Assembly (NCBI GenBank): GCA_933822405.4
Contig: CAKOGP040001869.1
Location: 826,816 to 890,815, forward strand
Source: Cylindrotheca closterium
Taxonomy: Eukaryota; Bacillariophyta; Bacillariophyceae; Bacillariales; Bacillariaceae
Reading direction: 5' to 3'
DNA length: 64,000 bases
Shown here: piece after piece, positions 49,819 through 59,506 of the stretch
How positions within the stretch are numbered: position 1 is the stretch's first letter
Layout: each line of letters begins with the position of its first letter
Made by a program: the position numbers and the translations under genes
The notes under the pieces: model-generated
What the model saw: only the letters and a program-made list of their open reading frames with translations
Database searches by the model: none
What the model was told of the DNA's origin: nothing

Positions 49819-50083
49819 GATTGTCAGTTTGTACTTGGTACTTTCGAGTTTTTGAATAAGAAGTTTCGCAGGTGACCTGTCCCTGGTACGAGTCACGAGA
49901 GAGTGTCTCGGCTGGCATCAATGACCTCTCAAGATTTCATGTCCGTGTAATATCGGACATTTTTTCGAAGATGGGTGGGTGAGTGATGTCAGAATGTTGA
50001 CACAAGCTGACACCGTACGTGTACTGGTAATTCCGATCAGTCAAGACATTCAAAGTGTGCCAATACCCGCAAGACGGACAAAG
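49819..50083. promoter_or_regulatory. Divergent intergenic region
   Basis: 265 bp between the RelA/SpoT-TPR gene (leftward) and the NCA2-like gene (rightward). The rightward gene could also start at 49979. Confidence 0.35.
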
Positions 50084-52504
50084 ATGAGGCTATTACTGCT
50101 CCTATTGGCCCTTCTTGTCTTGGTCGAACCCATCACAGCAAAGATCCACTTTCCCTTCAAAAAGATGGTTTCTGAGGCCACAACAACCTCCCATGCTACC
50201 CGTGCAAAGGGAAATGGAGGAATTGGCGATTCACCGCTGAAGAATCCCATACCCTTGCTACAGATACCCGAGGTGGTTCAAACGATGCTATCCCAAAGCA
50301 AGAATTTCCTATCCAGCATTCTCTTATACCAGCCGCCTGTGGGGATTGTGGCAGTTTGGTCAATCACTAGGCTCGTTCGATCAGGAAGACTTTTTCGTCT
50401 GTATTCGGCACCCGAAAACTCCGAACAAGCGCTAATTAGCAAGGCATCAAGACTGGATTATCACACCGGACGAGCGTTGGATTTAGACGATGACGATGAA
50501 CACTATCAAAAGTTTGGTGGAGTGGAACGCGTGAGACGGAGGTTGGCAATGAGGGCTCTAATGACACTGGCTGAAGTGGAGGATGGAACTTCCAACGATG
50601 GATCGCAGATTGGATTGTCGCAGCAATTAATTTTGATTTCTTTGTTGCAAGTTCTCAATGTTCAGTTTCCACCGGCTGGGTCTCATGGGGCGCTAGTGCA
50701 GAAAATGTCATCTGCATTTGCCCAAGTGGAACAAGCTATTGTCCCCGAATATGGCAAGAAACGAAAGATTACATCTGAAATTGACAAGCTCATGGAAGTA
50801 GCCTACCAAACTGCCGAGGTACGGGCGTTGGATGCCATGTTAAGACTGGCTCGTGACCGGCTATTACGATCCTCCTTTCGGCTCAGTCGTACTGTTCAGC
50901 ACTGGAAAAAACGAGTGGAAAGTCAATCCTTGTTGCCCAGCATAGTACAAGACTTCATGAACGACTCAAATGAAAGTGATCGCATGAGACTAGCCTTTGC
51001 GGAAGCAGCCTACCGCCAAGAAATCGTTCGTCTCGGAAAGGTGGTGAGTCTGCTGACGGAACGACCGATTGAAATGGATGATTCAGTACTGTCAAAAGCT
51101 GTCAAGGTAACTCTGGAGAAGCAAGATACTGCGCATGTGGCCCCTTCGTGGCTGCCAAAGTTTTCGAATTTTGCAGTTCGACTAAATGCCGACGAAAGAG
51201 GCAAGTTTCAGTTTCAGCACTATGAAGAATCCATAAATATTGGAGGAAATACTGCTTTGCAGTTACTATTGGAAGACTATGACATTGTACAAACTCCATG
51301 GTTAAAGGAAGCCGACGCATGGTCATTAAAAGCCCGATCCATTCTCTGCGATTTGGTGGAGGATGCGCTCAAGAAGGGTCTCCATTCGACCATCAAAGTG
51401 GACAAGCGTCTGGAAGAGTTGCACAAGTCGTGGCGTGTGAGGGACTACACGGAGCCATCCGAGATTCCACTACAATGGAAAGCCATGTACGAATTAGTCC
51501 GAGAAGTTCACAAGGTTCGGCGAGTTGGGGAAGGAAAGTCACTCAAGTTTCGGGATTCGAATTTATTCAACCACTTTCAACAGTGGAATTTGTTGGGGAT
51601 ACCTTCCACTGTCTTCAAAATCTTTATAGCCCAGATGGTTCATCAGCACGTCTTCTTGCCCTATTTCCCCAAATTGCGCAAACTCATTCAAGAATCCTAT
51701 GACATTTCCATGGAAATCATCACCACCCGCTTTTGGCTTCCCGTCAAGGACTTGTTGACTGAACTCATGTACCGTCCCAGTTCCTCACTGTTGACCGGCA
51801 TTACCAAGGCGGATGAAGAAACAAGCTTGGACTACATGCTTCGCGACCTAAAGTTTGGCGATGGAACTCCAGCAACAAGACATGATGCCATGATCAAGGC
51901 TTCGCGGCAATACGAAGACGATATGAACTCTGGGTTGATCTTCAATGCCATGAGTGGTCGACTGATTCGTTTGATTTTGATTCAAGTCCAACAGCTCAAG
52001 GTGGGAATGCTAAATGCCGCAGAAACTATTGATGTCTTGATGCAAACGAATCGCTTCAACATTCAATTGTTGGCCATCATCCCCGCAATGGTCATTGTCA
52101 CGGTTGGGACCAAGGTATTCTTTCGATTTTTGTTTACGGTACGGGTCAAGGATTTGCGGCCCATGAAGTCGGTCCACGCGGAAATGACGGGATTTTTGGA
52201 CGATCTTGAGTCCATATTGTTGCATGCTGGCGACATAACTTGCAAGAGCAACAACGTTCCGGCCAAAGAATTCTTGAATGATCAAGATTTGGGAAACTTT
52301 GTACTGACGTTGTACAATTACTTGGTTCTTTTGGACTATTCGTCACCTCAGCCCTTTCCCAGTTGGCAGTGTGATGCTATTCATCGGGCTATTTCTGGTT
52401 TCTTGGGACCAGATGGTACTCTTTCGAACAAGTGTTTGGATGATCAAGTGAAATTGATTGATCAAATCAAGAGAAAACACAATGAACTGGCAAAACATCT
52501 ATAA
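50084..52504 (+). CDS. NCA2-family membrane protein
   Basis: An 806-residue single exon from ATG 50084, which begins with a strong hydrophobic leader (MRLLLLLLALLVLVEPITA). An in-frame ATG at 49979 would give 841 residues and bury the leader. The NCA2 domain covers roughly residues 520-700. It contains EIITTRFWLPVKDLLTELMY, then LDYMLRDLKFGDGTPA, then NAMSGRLIRLILIQVQQLKV and a membrane segment (LLAIIPAMVIVTVGTKVFF). In yeast NCA2 influences mitochondrial ATP synthase subunit expression, and plant relatives are mitochondrial or chloroplast proteins. The leader instead hints at ER or complex-plastid routing, so the compartment is open. No catalytic motif is seen. Confidence 0.82.
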   Translation: MRLLLLLLALLVLVEPITAKIHFPFKKMVSEATTTSHATRAKGNGGIGDSPLKNPIPLLQIPEVVQTMLSQSKNFLSSILLYQPPVGIVAVWSITRLVRSGRLFRLYSAPENSEQALISKASRLDYHTGRALDLDDDDEHYQKFGGVERVRRRLAMRALMTLAEVEDGTSNDGSQIGLSQQLILISLLQVLNVQFPPAGSHGALVQKMSSAFAQVEQAIVPEYGKKRKITSEIDKLMEVAYQTAEVRALDAMLRLARDRLLRSSFRLSRTVQHWKKRVESQSLLPSIVQDFMNDSNESDRMRLAFAEAAYRQEIVRLGKVVSLLTERPIEMDDSVLSKAVKVTLEKQDTAHVAPSWLPKFSNFAVRLNADERGKFQFQHYEESINIGGNTALQLLLEDYDIVQTPWLKEADAWSLKARSILCDLVEDALKKGLHSTIKVDKRLEELHKSWRVRDYTEPSEIPLQWKAMYELVREVHKVRRVGEGKSLKFRDSNLFNHFQQWNLLGIPSTVFKIFIAQMVHQHVFLPYFPKLRKLIQESYDISMEIITTRFWLPVKDLLTELMYRPSSSLLTGITKADEETSLDYMLRDLKFGDGTPATRHDAMIKASRQYEDDMNSGLIFNAMSGRLIRLILIQVQQLKVGMLNAAETIDVLMQTNRFNIQLLAIIPAMVIVTVGTKVFFRFLFTVRVKDLRPMKSVHAEMTGFLDDLESILLHAGDITCKSNNVPAKEFLNDQDLGNFVLTLYNYLVLLDYSSPQPFPSWQCDAIHRAISGFLGPDGTLSNKCLDDQVKLIDQIKRKHNELAKHL

Positions 52505-53295
52505 ACATGATGTTTGGCTACTTCTGGACTGGTGGGGTCCACAAAATGAATCAGTGTGGGTGCTGCTGGTAGGGACTACTACTAGTAGCTGCACCTTGGA
52601 TACATTTACCTGACATGAATGCGAGACATCATTCGATTGTTGCATGAATGTTTCTGAATTGAGTTTAACAATGATTGTTGCTACTCTAGAACTTGAAAAT
52701 TAAAGCCACCATTTGGATCGGGCAGGGGGCGGCGGGTAATTCCGGATTTGATATTGGACACGGTTTTGTGCATTACACAAAGGAACGTTCGCTAGTCGTA
52801 AAGATAAAAGCTCTTGTGTTTAACACTATATATGGGCGCCATCAAAACTTCCCACTCCATTTGCACGTGTTGGAGTTTGTGTAGACTTTGTACCATTGGA
52901 AAGTGAGGACAAGATTCGAAACAATCAGATTGGGCGTTAGATCAATTAACACTTAACAAGCGAGCGGTCTTGTGGGTAGTGGTTGTGCCCTTCACTGGCA
53001 CCGTCCGACTGCCGACCAAGACTCGTGGGAGATGAAGAGCGACTTGAAGACTTGGGTTTAACTGAAATCGGAAGGAAAGTGACCAAGAAGAGCTTTCCAT
53101 CATACTCAAACGCACCTCTAGCATCAATAAAGGAGGACAATATTTGAATCTTTCCCGCTCAAACAGCTTCTGGAAGTCGATACTCAATTCTAGTAAAGGG
53201 AGGCAATTCACCAAAAATATTTCCAATCAACATTTCGTTGTGACTGTGGAGTTTGTTCATAGGTCTAGCCCACCGACTTCCATATACTCAACAAC
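52505..53295. other. Intergenic region containing a broken small frame
   Basis: About 790 bp. The left half (52505-52940) has no supported gene. The right half holds the interrupted leftward frame described separately (52946-53260). Confidence 0.4.
52946..53260 (-). pseudogene. Small leftward frame interrupted by one in-frame TGA
   Basis: Reading left from ATG 53260, the frame gives MNKLHSHNEMLIGNIFGELP and continues to RLPEAV. It then meets TGA at 53161-53159. Beyond it, in the same frame and without a gap, comes FIDARGAFEYDGKLFLVTFL followed by a Ser-rich end closing in SLVKC and a stop. The two halves together make a plausible 104-codon protein. I recognise no family. It may be a recent pseudogene, a base error, or a stop that is spliced out or recoded; no convincing SECIS element is seen downstream. 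Confidence 0.35.
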
Positions 53296-56200
53296 ATGAA
53301 GCTTCTCAAATCACTGTCCACGAGAGCTTCTCATTTTGGTGGTTCCAAGAAGACAGAGACTGCCAATGAGGACGCTATCACAGCTAAAACACGTCTCTCT
53401 TCGACTGATCTGTCATCGCCCACAAAGAGCTTGGTGGAGAGCAAGAGCAAACTAAAGGAAAAGCATAAAGAACTCCAAAATATAGACTTGGAGGAAGGAG
53501 ATGATATAGCATCGATAATGTCTCCAGTTGGAAAAAAGAAAAAGAAGCGAAAGTCCAAACGAAGTTCCAGCATGCACAATCACAGCACGATACCGGATGA
53601 CTCCATACGGAGCGAACGGACCAAATCTGAACGAATGCCAGTTGAAACTCCCAGAGGCAAGAAGAAGAAAAAGAAGAAGAAAAAGGGCAAGGGTGGATCC
53701 AGTCGTAGAAGTGAAGCCAGTACGATACGGCAGTCAATAATGCTAACGCCATCTGACCATGAACGAACGGAACACTCCAGGATCGGGGATTCGGACCGTC
53801 ATGAAGAGGGAGAGTCAGAGGGAGAGACTTGGCTTATGAACTTTGGTCCCAATCAAACCATTTCGGCTGCATTCGGTGGTCCACAGGCCATGCCCGATCT
53901 AGATGAGAATGATGAAAATGATTTGCCCGATGAAAACAAAAGCATGAAATCCAATTTAAAACTGGCTCTTCCACCAAATGAGGATCCGATGAATGATTCC
54001 AAAGTGTCCCTGGCGTCGCTTGCCGACAGCTTTGTTATGGAACCAAGGCCTCCGATAGGAGAATTGGTGGTGGGCGGCCGGGGAGAAGATGACGATGACG
54101 ACGTCTCTGAGATTGGAGAACCAAATGTGGCTGTGGATTTGCGCACCAGTGTTCGAACGAACGATGCACCCGACGATCGGGATGTATGTTTCGAAGATAG
54201 GGGCCACCCGGGCACTCGCGTCATGACCAAGGTCATTCGCCATCTATTGGATGAAAATGAGCATGCCAAGTACACACCCCCAATGGGCAAACTGATACGA
54301 CGCAAACTGAGGGGTAGACGGTTTTTGGTGAAGCAACGGCAGAATGGAGAAGTCACTTGGCGGGAAGCAGAGAAAGTGGAAACGCATCGAATGATAGCGG
54401 AATTTTTCAAGGAGGAAAGACGAAGAAAGGAAAAAGGAATTGTCGATGACGATTCGGATGAGAATTCTAGTTTGCAAGATTCAGCGAGGCAATCAGAAGA
54501 AGCTTCCTTAACTCTAGAGGACTTGAACGATAACGACGACGATGATGATGATGACGATGATACTCCACCGCCTCCATCTTCAGAGAACAGGCCTCCCACG
54601 CCAAAAATGGCCAATTCCAGTAGTCACAAGAAAAGCCATCCAGATCGCAAAGTGTTCTTGGCAAACATGCCGGCGTCAGGAACCTCCGAAGGTGGAGAAA
54701 CGACATCCGAATTGCTCAGTCAAATTGCGGAACAACGGAAGAATGCTGAGGACTATGCATTGCCTTTTAATAGCTATGCTATGATGGAATCTGGACGCAA
54801 AGCTGAAGAAAAGTTACGGGCACTACTCACGAAATCGTCCCATCTGAAGGCGAAAACTCAAGAGAATGACGAAATCAGGTTGGAAATCCACAAAATGGAC
54901 TTGTTGGTGGAAAGAGTCATGTATGCGAGCATTGGACCCTTGCTGGAAATGCTTGAACGCATGGACGAGACAATGAATGAGCTGGCGGATGATATCGACG
55001 AACAAAACGAACAGTTCGATCCGACCAATCCAAAACTTCCGAGTCCAAAGCGCCATTCCGGTGCCATGCGCAAGGATCGAACATTGGGTGGCAAAGTTGA
55101 TTCCGAGACCTCGCTGGTATCTGGTTCGAAAACGAACCGAACCATTCGATCAGGTTCCAAGAGTTCCACTAAGAGTCCCAAGAGTCCGAGGAGTGCAGCA
55201 AATCATGATTCCATAAACTCGATTGGATCTGGCTCGAAAACGAACCGAACAATTCGATCGGGTTCCAAGAGGAGTCGGGACGGTAGGGCTCAATCAGCCA
55301 GCCAAGATTCCATGAACTCGTTTGGGTCCCCCGGTTCCAGAAGGAACATGGACCAGGAAGGTCATCCACGTGGACGCAGTTTCTTTAATGAATCCAAACT
55401 CCAAGCTAGCGGGGTTTCAGTGTTTGATGATGTTGTCTCCGCAGTTCCACAATCTCAAGTCCGACGGCCCGAATTGAGCGATTCCGAAGATGATGAGTTG
55501 GATGAGGACTTTGATGAGGATATGGACGATGGCACTGAGGTCGAAGTTCCTTTGAATGATGAAGTGGGTTACGAAAGCATGGACGAATCCTCTGGCTACA
55601 GTGGTTCCCGTGAAAAATCTTTGGATGGCCAGTCCAATGGAACCGGATCTAGTTTTGGAATTGACGCCTTCGAGGAGCAACTTAAAATGGGAAACGAACC
55701 ATATACGATGCCACTGAAAGGAGGGTCTTCAGGATATCTATCCGCAAGTGCTTCATTCTCCTCGGATGCGATGACACCAAAGTCCTACTCTCAGTCCGAC
55801 TCAAAGAGGAATTCGTTTGCTTCCATTGCCGAGGAGCATGGGAGTCAAGGAAGTCAATCACTGAGGGAGCATGCATTCAATGGTGAAGCAAGGGAATCTT
55901 CGCAGAGAAGCACAAAGAGTGGTGCCGTTGTTGAGGTGTCGGAGCGAGGAGGGAAATCGGATGATATGAGCAGCATTGGTAATTCGCATCGCAGATTGTA
56001 TGGTAGCGATAGCGACAATGATGAGGATTTCTTGGACATGGACATTTCCGACGTTGAAGACGTAGCAGCGAGTAAAGACAATGGGAGCTTAGACAGTGAT
56101 GATACCCGCACCGACGACGCAAGCGAAAAGGCAGTGTCGGTAAAGACGCAAACTGTTGGAGCGACAAGGGTAGAGCAATTCTTTGACCGTTTGCAGCACT

Positions 56201-58650
56201 TCTTCGAAGTTAGAAGGAAGGTCGAGGAACGAACTGAAATCATTGATCCAGCTGGAAAGTGCCGCAGAATGAAAATGCGAGTTCCTACCAAGCTTGTACC
56301 AAAGTCCAATGGGCAATACGGCAGTATGTATCAGCAACGAAGTACAGATAATGAAATTATCAGCAGCCTTGATGAGCTCTACACCGTTGCGGCACAAGCC
56401 AGACCAGCGTTAGTTAAGGTTCTGGATAGCATGACGGACGAGATTATGGGACTGGACGTTCAATCTATTCAAGTTGCCGAATTGAAACCTCGCGGTCGTG
56501 CTTTTGAAAAAGCCAAGGAAGATTATGGCGACAGGCGTCCTGGACCAGCCGAATCATGGTTATGCGATGTCGTTCGGGCCAGTGTGATCTGCAAATCCTA
56601 TAAACAAATGAATGACGTCAACAAATGGCTGCAAAAGAATTGCGACGTTGTCAAAGCAAAGAATCGATTCCTCGAACCCGCCCTAAATGGATATCGGGAT
56701 TTGCTATTCCATGTTGTTGTGTCCTACAATGGTGAATTGACGCATATTTGTGAGATTCAGGTGCATCACAGAGACATGAAAGCATTAGACACGCAGTTTG
56801 GAATGCCAAAGCATTACGAATTCTTCCGCTCATCCTTTGCTGGTCCTTGGAGAAGCCAGGAGGCTATTATGGACGACCTGGCATTGATGAACAAGCATGG
56901 AGACGTGGGGGCATTGATGGTGAAGTTACTGCGTTCCAAGGATCCAGATCAGCTACGCCTATTTGCTCGTCTATGTCGCGAGAAGATGGATGATTTCGAC
57001 AAGGCTCTCGAGTTGTACCGACGAGTGCTGGTCCTTCAGAACAAAGAGGGTGACAAGGGGAATCAAGATCATGCGAGTCTTGTCGATACCCATAAGAGTA
57101 TTGGATTAGTATACGGCAATAAGGGTGCAATTGACGAGGCGTTGTATCATCTGCAGAAAGCTCTTGTACTCCAAGAGGAAGGAGCCGGATGTGAAAACGT
57201 GCAAGGGGCAGAGCTCATGACCGAGATTGGCCGCATGCTAAGCAAAAAGGGAGATTTTGAAGGCGCCTTGCAGAATTTTGAACAGGCTCTTGAAATCCGT
57301 GAGAATAACTTTGGAAATGAGCACTTTATGGTCATCTCCTCCCTTCAAGATATCGGACAGTCTTTTAGCGACATGGGTGACTTTACAGCATCGGAAGTTT
57401 CCTACCGAAAAGCTCTCAAGCTTCAAGAGAAAATGCTGAATGATGTCCATCCTGACATTGCAACGACATCCCGTTTGATTGGGACCACGCTCTGCAAGTA
57501 TGGCGACTTTGGAACGGCCATGGAACTACACCGCCTTGCCCTGTCCATTCGCGAAACATCTCTTGGCAAGAACCACCCAATGACGGCTGAATCGCAGACC
57601 GACATTGGCATTGTTCTTTGCCTGAAAGGAGATTTGGAAAATGCAGAGTGGAGGCACCGAAAAGCACTTCGAATCCGTGAACTCAAGGGAAAAGACGACG
57701 AAGACTGCGCCATTTCTCTAAGCTACTTGGGCGATGTGCTAAGCCGAAAAGGAGACCACGCTGAAGCTATCAAATTGATCAAGCGCGCCAAGGAGATTCG
57801 AGAGAATTGCTTGGGCATGGACCACCCTGTTACTGCTGCCACCTATATTGATCTCGGAAATGTCTACTACAAACAAGGTGATGCGGGTCTTGCCCTGGCA
57901 GAATACCGCCGGGCCAAGGTGGCCCGGGAAGCCTTGTTGGGTTCGGATCACCAAGAAACTGCCGTGGCGCTAAGCTGCATGGGGAATGCCTTGAATCTTC
58001 AGGGTGACTACCAAGCTGCCCACAAAACCCATTTGCAAGCCTTGGATATTTATGCCCATTTCCTCGGAGAAGGACACCCTTTGACTGCCACTGGGTATCA
58101 AAACATTGCGGACACGCTGCTATTAATGGGCGATAAAGAAAAGGCCTTGATCCAACATCGCAAAGCCCTTGCCATTCGCGCCAATGTTTTGTCGAAAGAT
58201 CACCCCGATACAGCCTTGTCATGTTCTCGCATTGGAGATTTGTTAGCCGAAAAGGAAGACTTGGTTGGAGCCTTGGTGGCGCACAGACAGGCATTGGCCA
58301 TTTTGGTCAGTCTGAGTGGCGAAGGCACTGTTGCGTCTGCCAAGGCGCACATTCACGTCGGGCTAGTGCTCGCCGCCCAAGGTGAATTCGAAGAGGCTGT
58401 CGAAGAATTTGACCAAGCCACTTCTGTCTTGGAGAATGTCTTGGGCGAAGAGCACGAAGAGACGGCCCGGGCCTATGGTCTGATTGGCTCTGTCAATAGT
58501 GCTCGAGGAGACTTTGACAATGCCTTTGATATGCATTCGCAAGCCTTGACGGTATTTGAAAAACTCTTTGGTCCAAAGCACCCCAAATCCATTGCTGCTT
58601 CCAACAAGTGCAAAATGGCCGAAAATCAAATTGCCGAAACAGAATTCTAA
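53296..58650 (+). CDS. RelA/SpoT-like domain plus TPR-array protein, long paralogue
   Basis: A 1784-residue single exon. The first 950 residues are mostly disordered, with Lys tracts (KKKKKKKKGKGG), acidic runs and duplicated SGSKTNRTIRSGSK segments near 620-660. A coiled segment lies at about 475-575. The conserved part mirrors the gene at 46606-49818. VEQFFDRLQHFFEVRRKVEE is at about 960. The RelA/SpoT-like domain is at about 1078-1185 (ESWLCDVVRASVICKS, NGYRDLLFHVVVSYNGELTH, CEIQVHHRD). Kinesin-light-chain-type TPRs run from about 1228 to 1765. Many TPR positions match one to one (AMDEHRLALSIRETEVGKN there, AMELHRLALSIRETSLGKN here). The Asp and Glu expected in a nucleotide synthetase site are kept. 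The biochemical role is not known; a signalling scaffold is the safe description. Confidence 0.84.
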   Translation: MKLLKSLSTRASHFGGSKKTETANEDAITAKTRLSSTDLSSPTKSLVESKSKLKEKHKELQNIDLEEGDDIASIMSPVGKKKKKRKSKRSSSMHNHSTIPDDSIRSERTKSERMPVETPRGKKKKKKKKKGKGGSSRRSEASTIRQSIMLTPSDHERTEHSRIGDSDRHEEGESEGETWLMNFGPNQTISAAFGGPQAMPDLDENDENDLPDENKSMKSNLKLALPPNEDPMNDSKVSLASLADSFVMEPRPPIGELVVGGRGEDDDDDVSEIGEPNVAVDLRTSVRTNDAPDDRDVCFEDRGHPGTRVMTKVIRHLLDENEHAKYTPPMGKLIRRKLRGRRFLVKQRQNGEVTWREAEKVETHRMIAEFFKEERRRKEKGIVDDDSDENSSLQDSARQSEEASLTLEDLNDNDDDDDDDDDTPPPPSSENRPPTPKMANSSSHKKSHPDRKVFLANMPASGTSEGGETTSELLSQIAEQRKNAEDYALPFNSYAMMESGRKAEEKLRALLTKSSHLKAKTQENDEIRLEIHKMDLLVERVMYASIGPLLEMLERMDETMNELADDIDEQNEQFDPTNPKLPSPKRHSGAMRKDRTLGGKVDSETSLVSGSKTNRTIRSGSKSSTKSPKSPRSAANHDSINSIGSGSKTNRTIRSGSKRSRDGRAQSASQDSMNSFGSPGSRRNMDQEGHPRGRSFFNESKLQASGVSVFDDVVSAVPQSQVRRPELSDSEDDELDEDFDEDMDDGTEVEVPLNDEVGYESMDESSGYSGSREKSLDGQSNGTGSSFGIDAFEEQLKMGNEPYTMPLKGGSSGYLSASASFSSDAMTPKSYSQSDSKRNSFASIAEEHGSQGSQSLREHAFNGEARESSQRSTKSGAVVEVSERGGKSDDMSSIGNSHRRLYGSDSDNDEDFLDMDISDVEDVAASKDNGSLDSDDTRTDDASEKAVSVKTQTVGATRVEQFFDRLQHFFEVRRKVEERTEIIDPAGKCRRMKMRVPTKLVPKSNGQYGSMYQQRSTDNEIISSLDELYTVAAQARPALVKVLDSMTDEIMGLDVQSIQVAELKPRGRAFEKAKEDYGDRRPGPAESWLCDVVRASVICKSYKQMNDVNKWLQKNCDVVKAKNRFLEPALNGYRDLLFHVVVSYNGELTHICEIQVHHRDMKALDTQFGMPKHYEFFRSSFAGPWRSQEAIMDDLALMNKHGDVGALMVKLLRSKDPDQLRLFARLCREKMDDFDKALELYRRVLVLQNKEGDKGNQDHASLVDTHKSIGLVYGNKGAIDEALYHLQKALVLQEEGAGCENVQGAELMTEIGRMLSKKGDFEGALQNFEQALEIRENNFGNEHFMVISSLQDIGQSFSDMGDFTASEVSYRKALKLQEKMLNDVHPDIATTSRLIGTTLCKYGDFGTAMELHRLALSIRETSLGKNHPMTAESQTDIGIVLCLKGDLENAEWRHRKALRIRELKGKDDEDCAISLSYLGDVLSRKGDHAEAIKLIKRAKEIRENCLGMDHPVTAATYIDLGNVYYKQGDAGLALAEYRRAKVAREALLGSDHQETAVALSCMGNALNLQGDYQAAHKTHLQALDIYAHFLGEGHPLTATGYQNIADTLLLMGDKEKALIQHRKALAIRANVLSKDHPDTALSCSRIGDLLAEKEDLVGALVAHRQALAILVSLSGEGTVASAKAHIHVGLVLAAQGEFEEAVEEFDQATSVLENVLGEEHEETARAYGLIGSVNSARGDFDNAFDMHSQALTVFEKLFGPKHPKSIAASNKCKMAENQIAETEF

Positions 58651-58742
58651 CTTTTGAAACTATTATTATATTGTATTGTGGTATACTCTACACAAGTATA
58701 ATTGTTGGAAATCTTGCCGTCTTGTTGCTGTTGTTGTTGTTG

Positions 58743-59270
58743 CTACCGTGGTGGTGGTGGTCCAAAAAAGGCACCCACCAATTGTTCCGCTGGAGATAGA
58801 GCTGGCAGTTGCACGATGGATTGGTAATTCTCATCTGTCAGCATGCTCATATCGACATTTCCGTTACTATTAGAGCCATCTATCATTCCCTTGAGTGTCA
58901 TGAACATGTCCACATCAAAGCCATCCGTGGGATTGTTCACATCCCGCAAAAGGGTCAACAATAGAGGCCAAGTGGCTAGTAGTATCGTGATGCCAAGAGC
59001 CGATGCAAGAAATGGAATCCCCTTTTCTTCGTCGTCATTATTGTTGTTATTATTATTATTGCTCAATTGCAATTGAGAAGCTATCCTCGTCAGTTGGAAT
59101 GCGGATCTTCTGTATGGAATTGTTGCGACAACGTTCTGCTCCTTGCACTTCCATGCTTGCCGATTGGCAGGCATTGGAGTTGTTGTGTATTGGAAGGATT
59201 GGAGACTACCACAGTTGAGCATAATTAGTAATTGCTTCAGCAGTATCATTTTTCCGAATATGGTATTCAT
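58743..59270 (-). CDS. Hypothetical single-pass membrane protein, probably organelle-targeted
   Basis: A 175-residue frame from ATG 59270 (MNTIFGKMILLKQLLIMLNC); starts at 59291 or 59249 are also possible. The N-terminus is a signal-like hydrophobic helix ending near SLQSFQY, which could be a plastid signal with a Ser-Phe cleavage site. A basic, Ser-containing stretch follows, then a poly-Asn run. One transmembrane helix (FLASALGITILLATWPLLLT) and a soluble Asp/Met-rich tail with PALSPAEQLVGAFFG complete it. No known domain. It is convergent with the RelA/SpoT-TPR gene, only 92 bp away. Confidence 0.6.
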   Translation of the reverse strand: MNTIFGKMILLKQLLIMLNCGSLQSFQYTTTPMPANRQAWKCKEQNVVATIPYRRSAFQLTRIASQLQLSNNNNNNNNDDEEKGIPFLASALGITILLATWPLLLTLLRDVNNPTDGFDVDMFMTLKGMIDGSNSNGNVDMSMLTDENYQSIVQLPALSPAEQLVGAFFGPPPPR

Positions 59271-59506
59271 TGTCTTCGGTTTCTCCTTCAATATTGCTTT
59301 GACGATAGATTATTGTGAAGTGTTCATTTCATTTCATTTCAAGTTGCTTCGTTGACGGACGACTCCTTTGACCCAAATCAAAAAGATTCAACACGAAGCC
59401 AAAACTCGAATCTCTTCCTTGCAATATATTGTGAGACAATACTGTAATCAATCGGAGACACTGGCTCAAATCTCATCCACTCCGCTTCATCGCGTCCGAC
59501 TGCAAA

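Noticed and set aside
52850..52945. SECIS element to support recoding of TGA 53161-53159
   Set aside because: No clear ATGA...AA...GA core with a suitable stem could be seen by eye.
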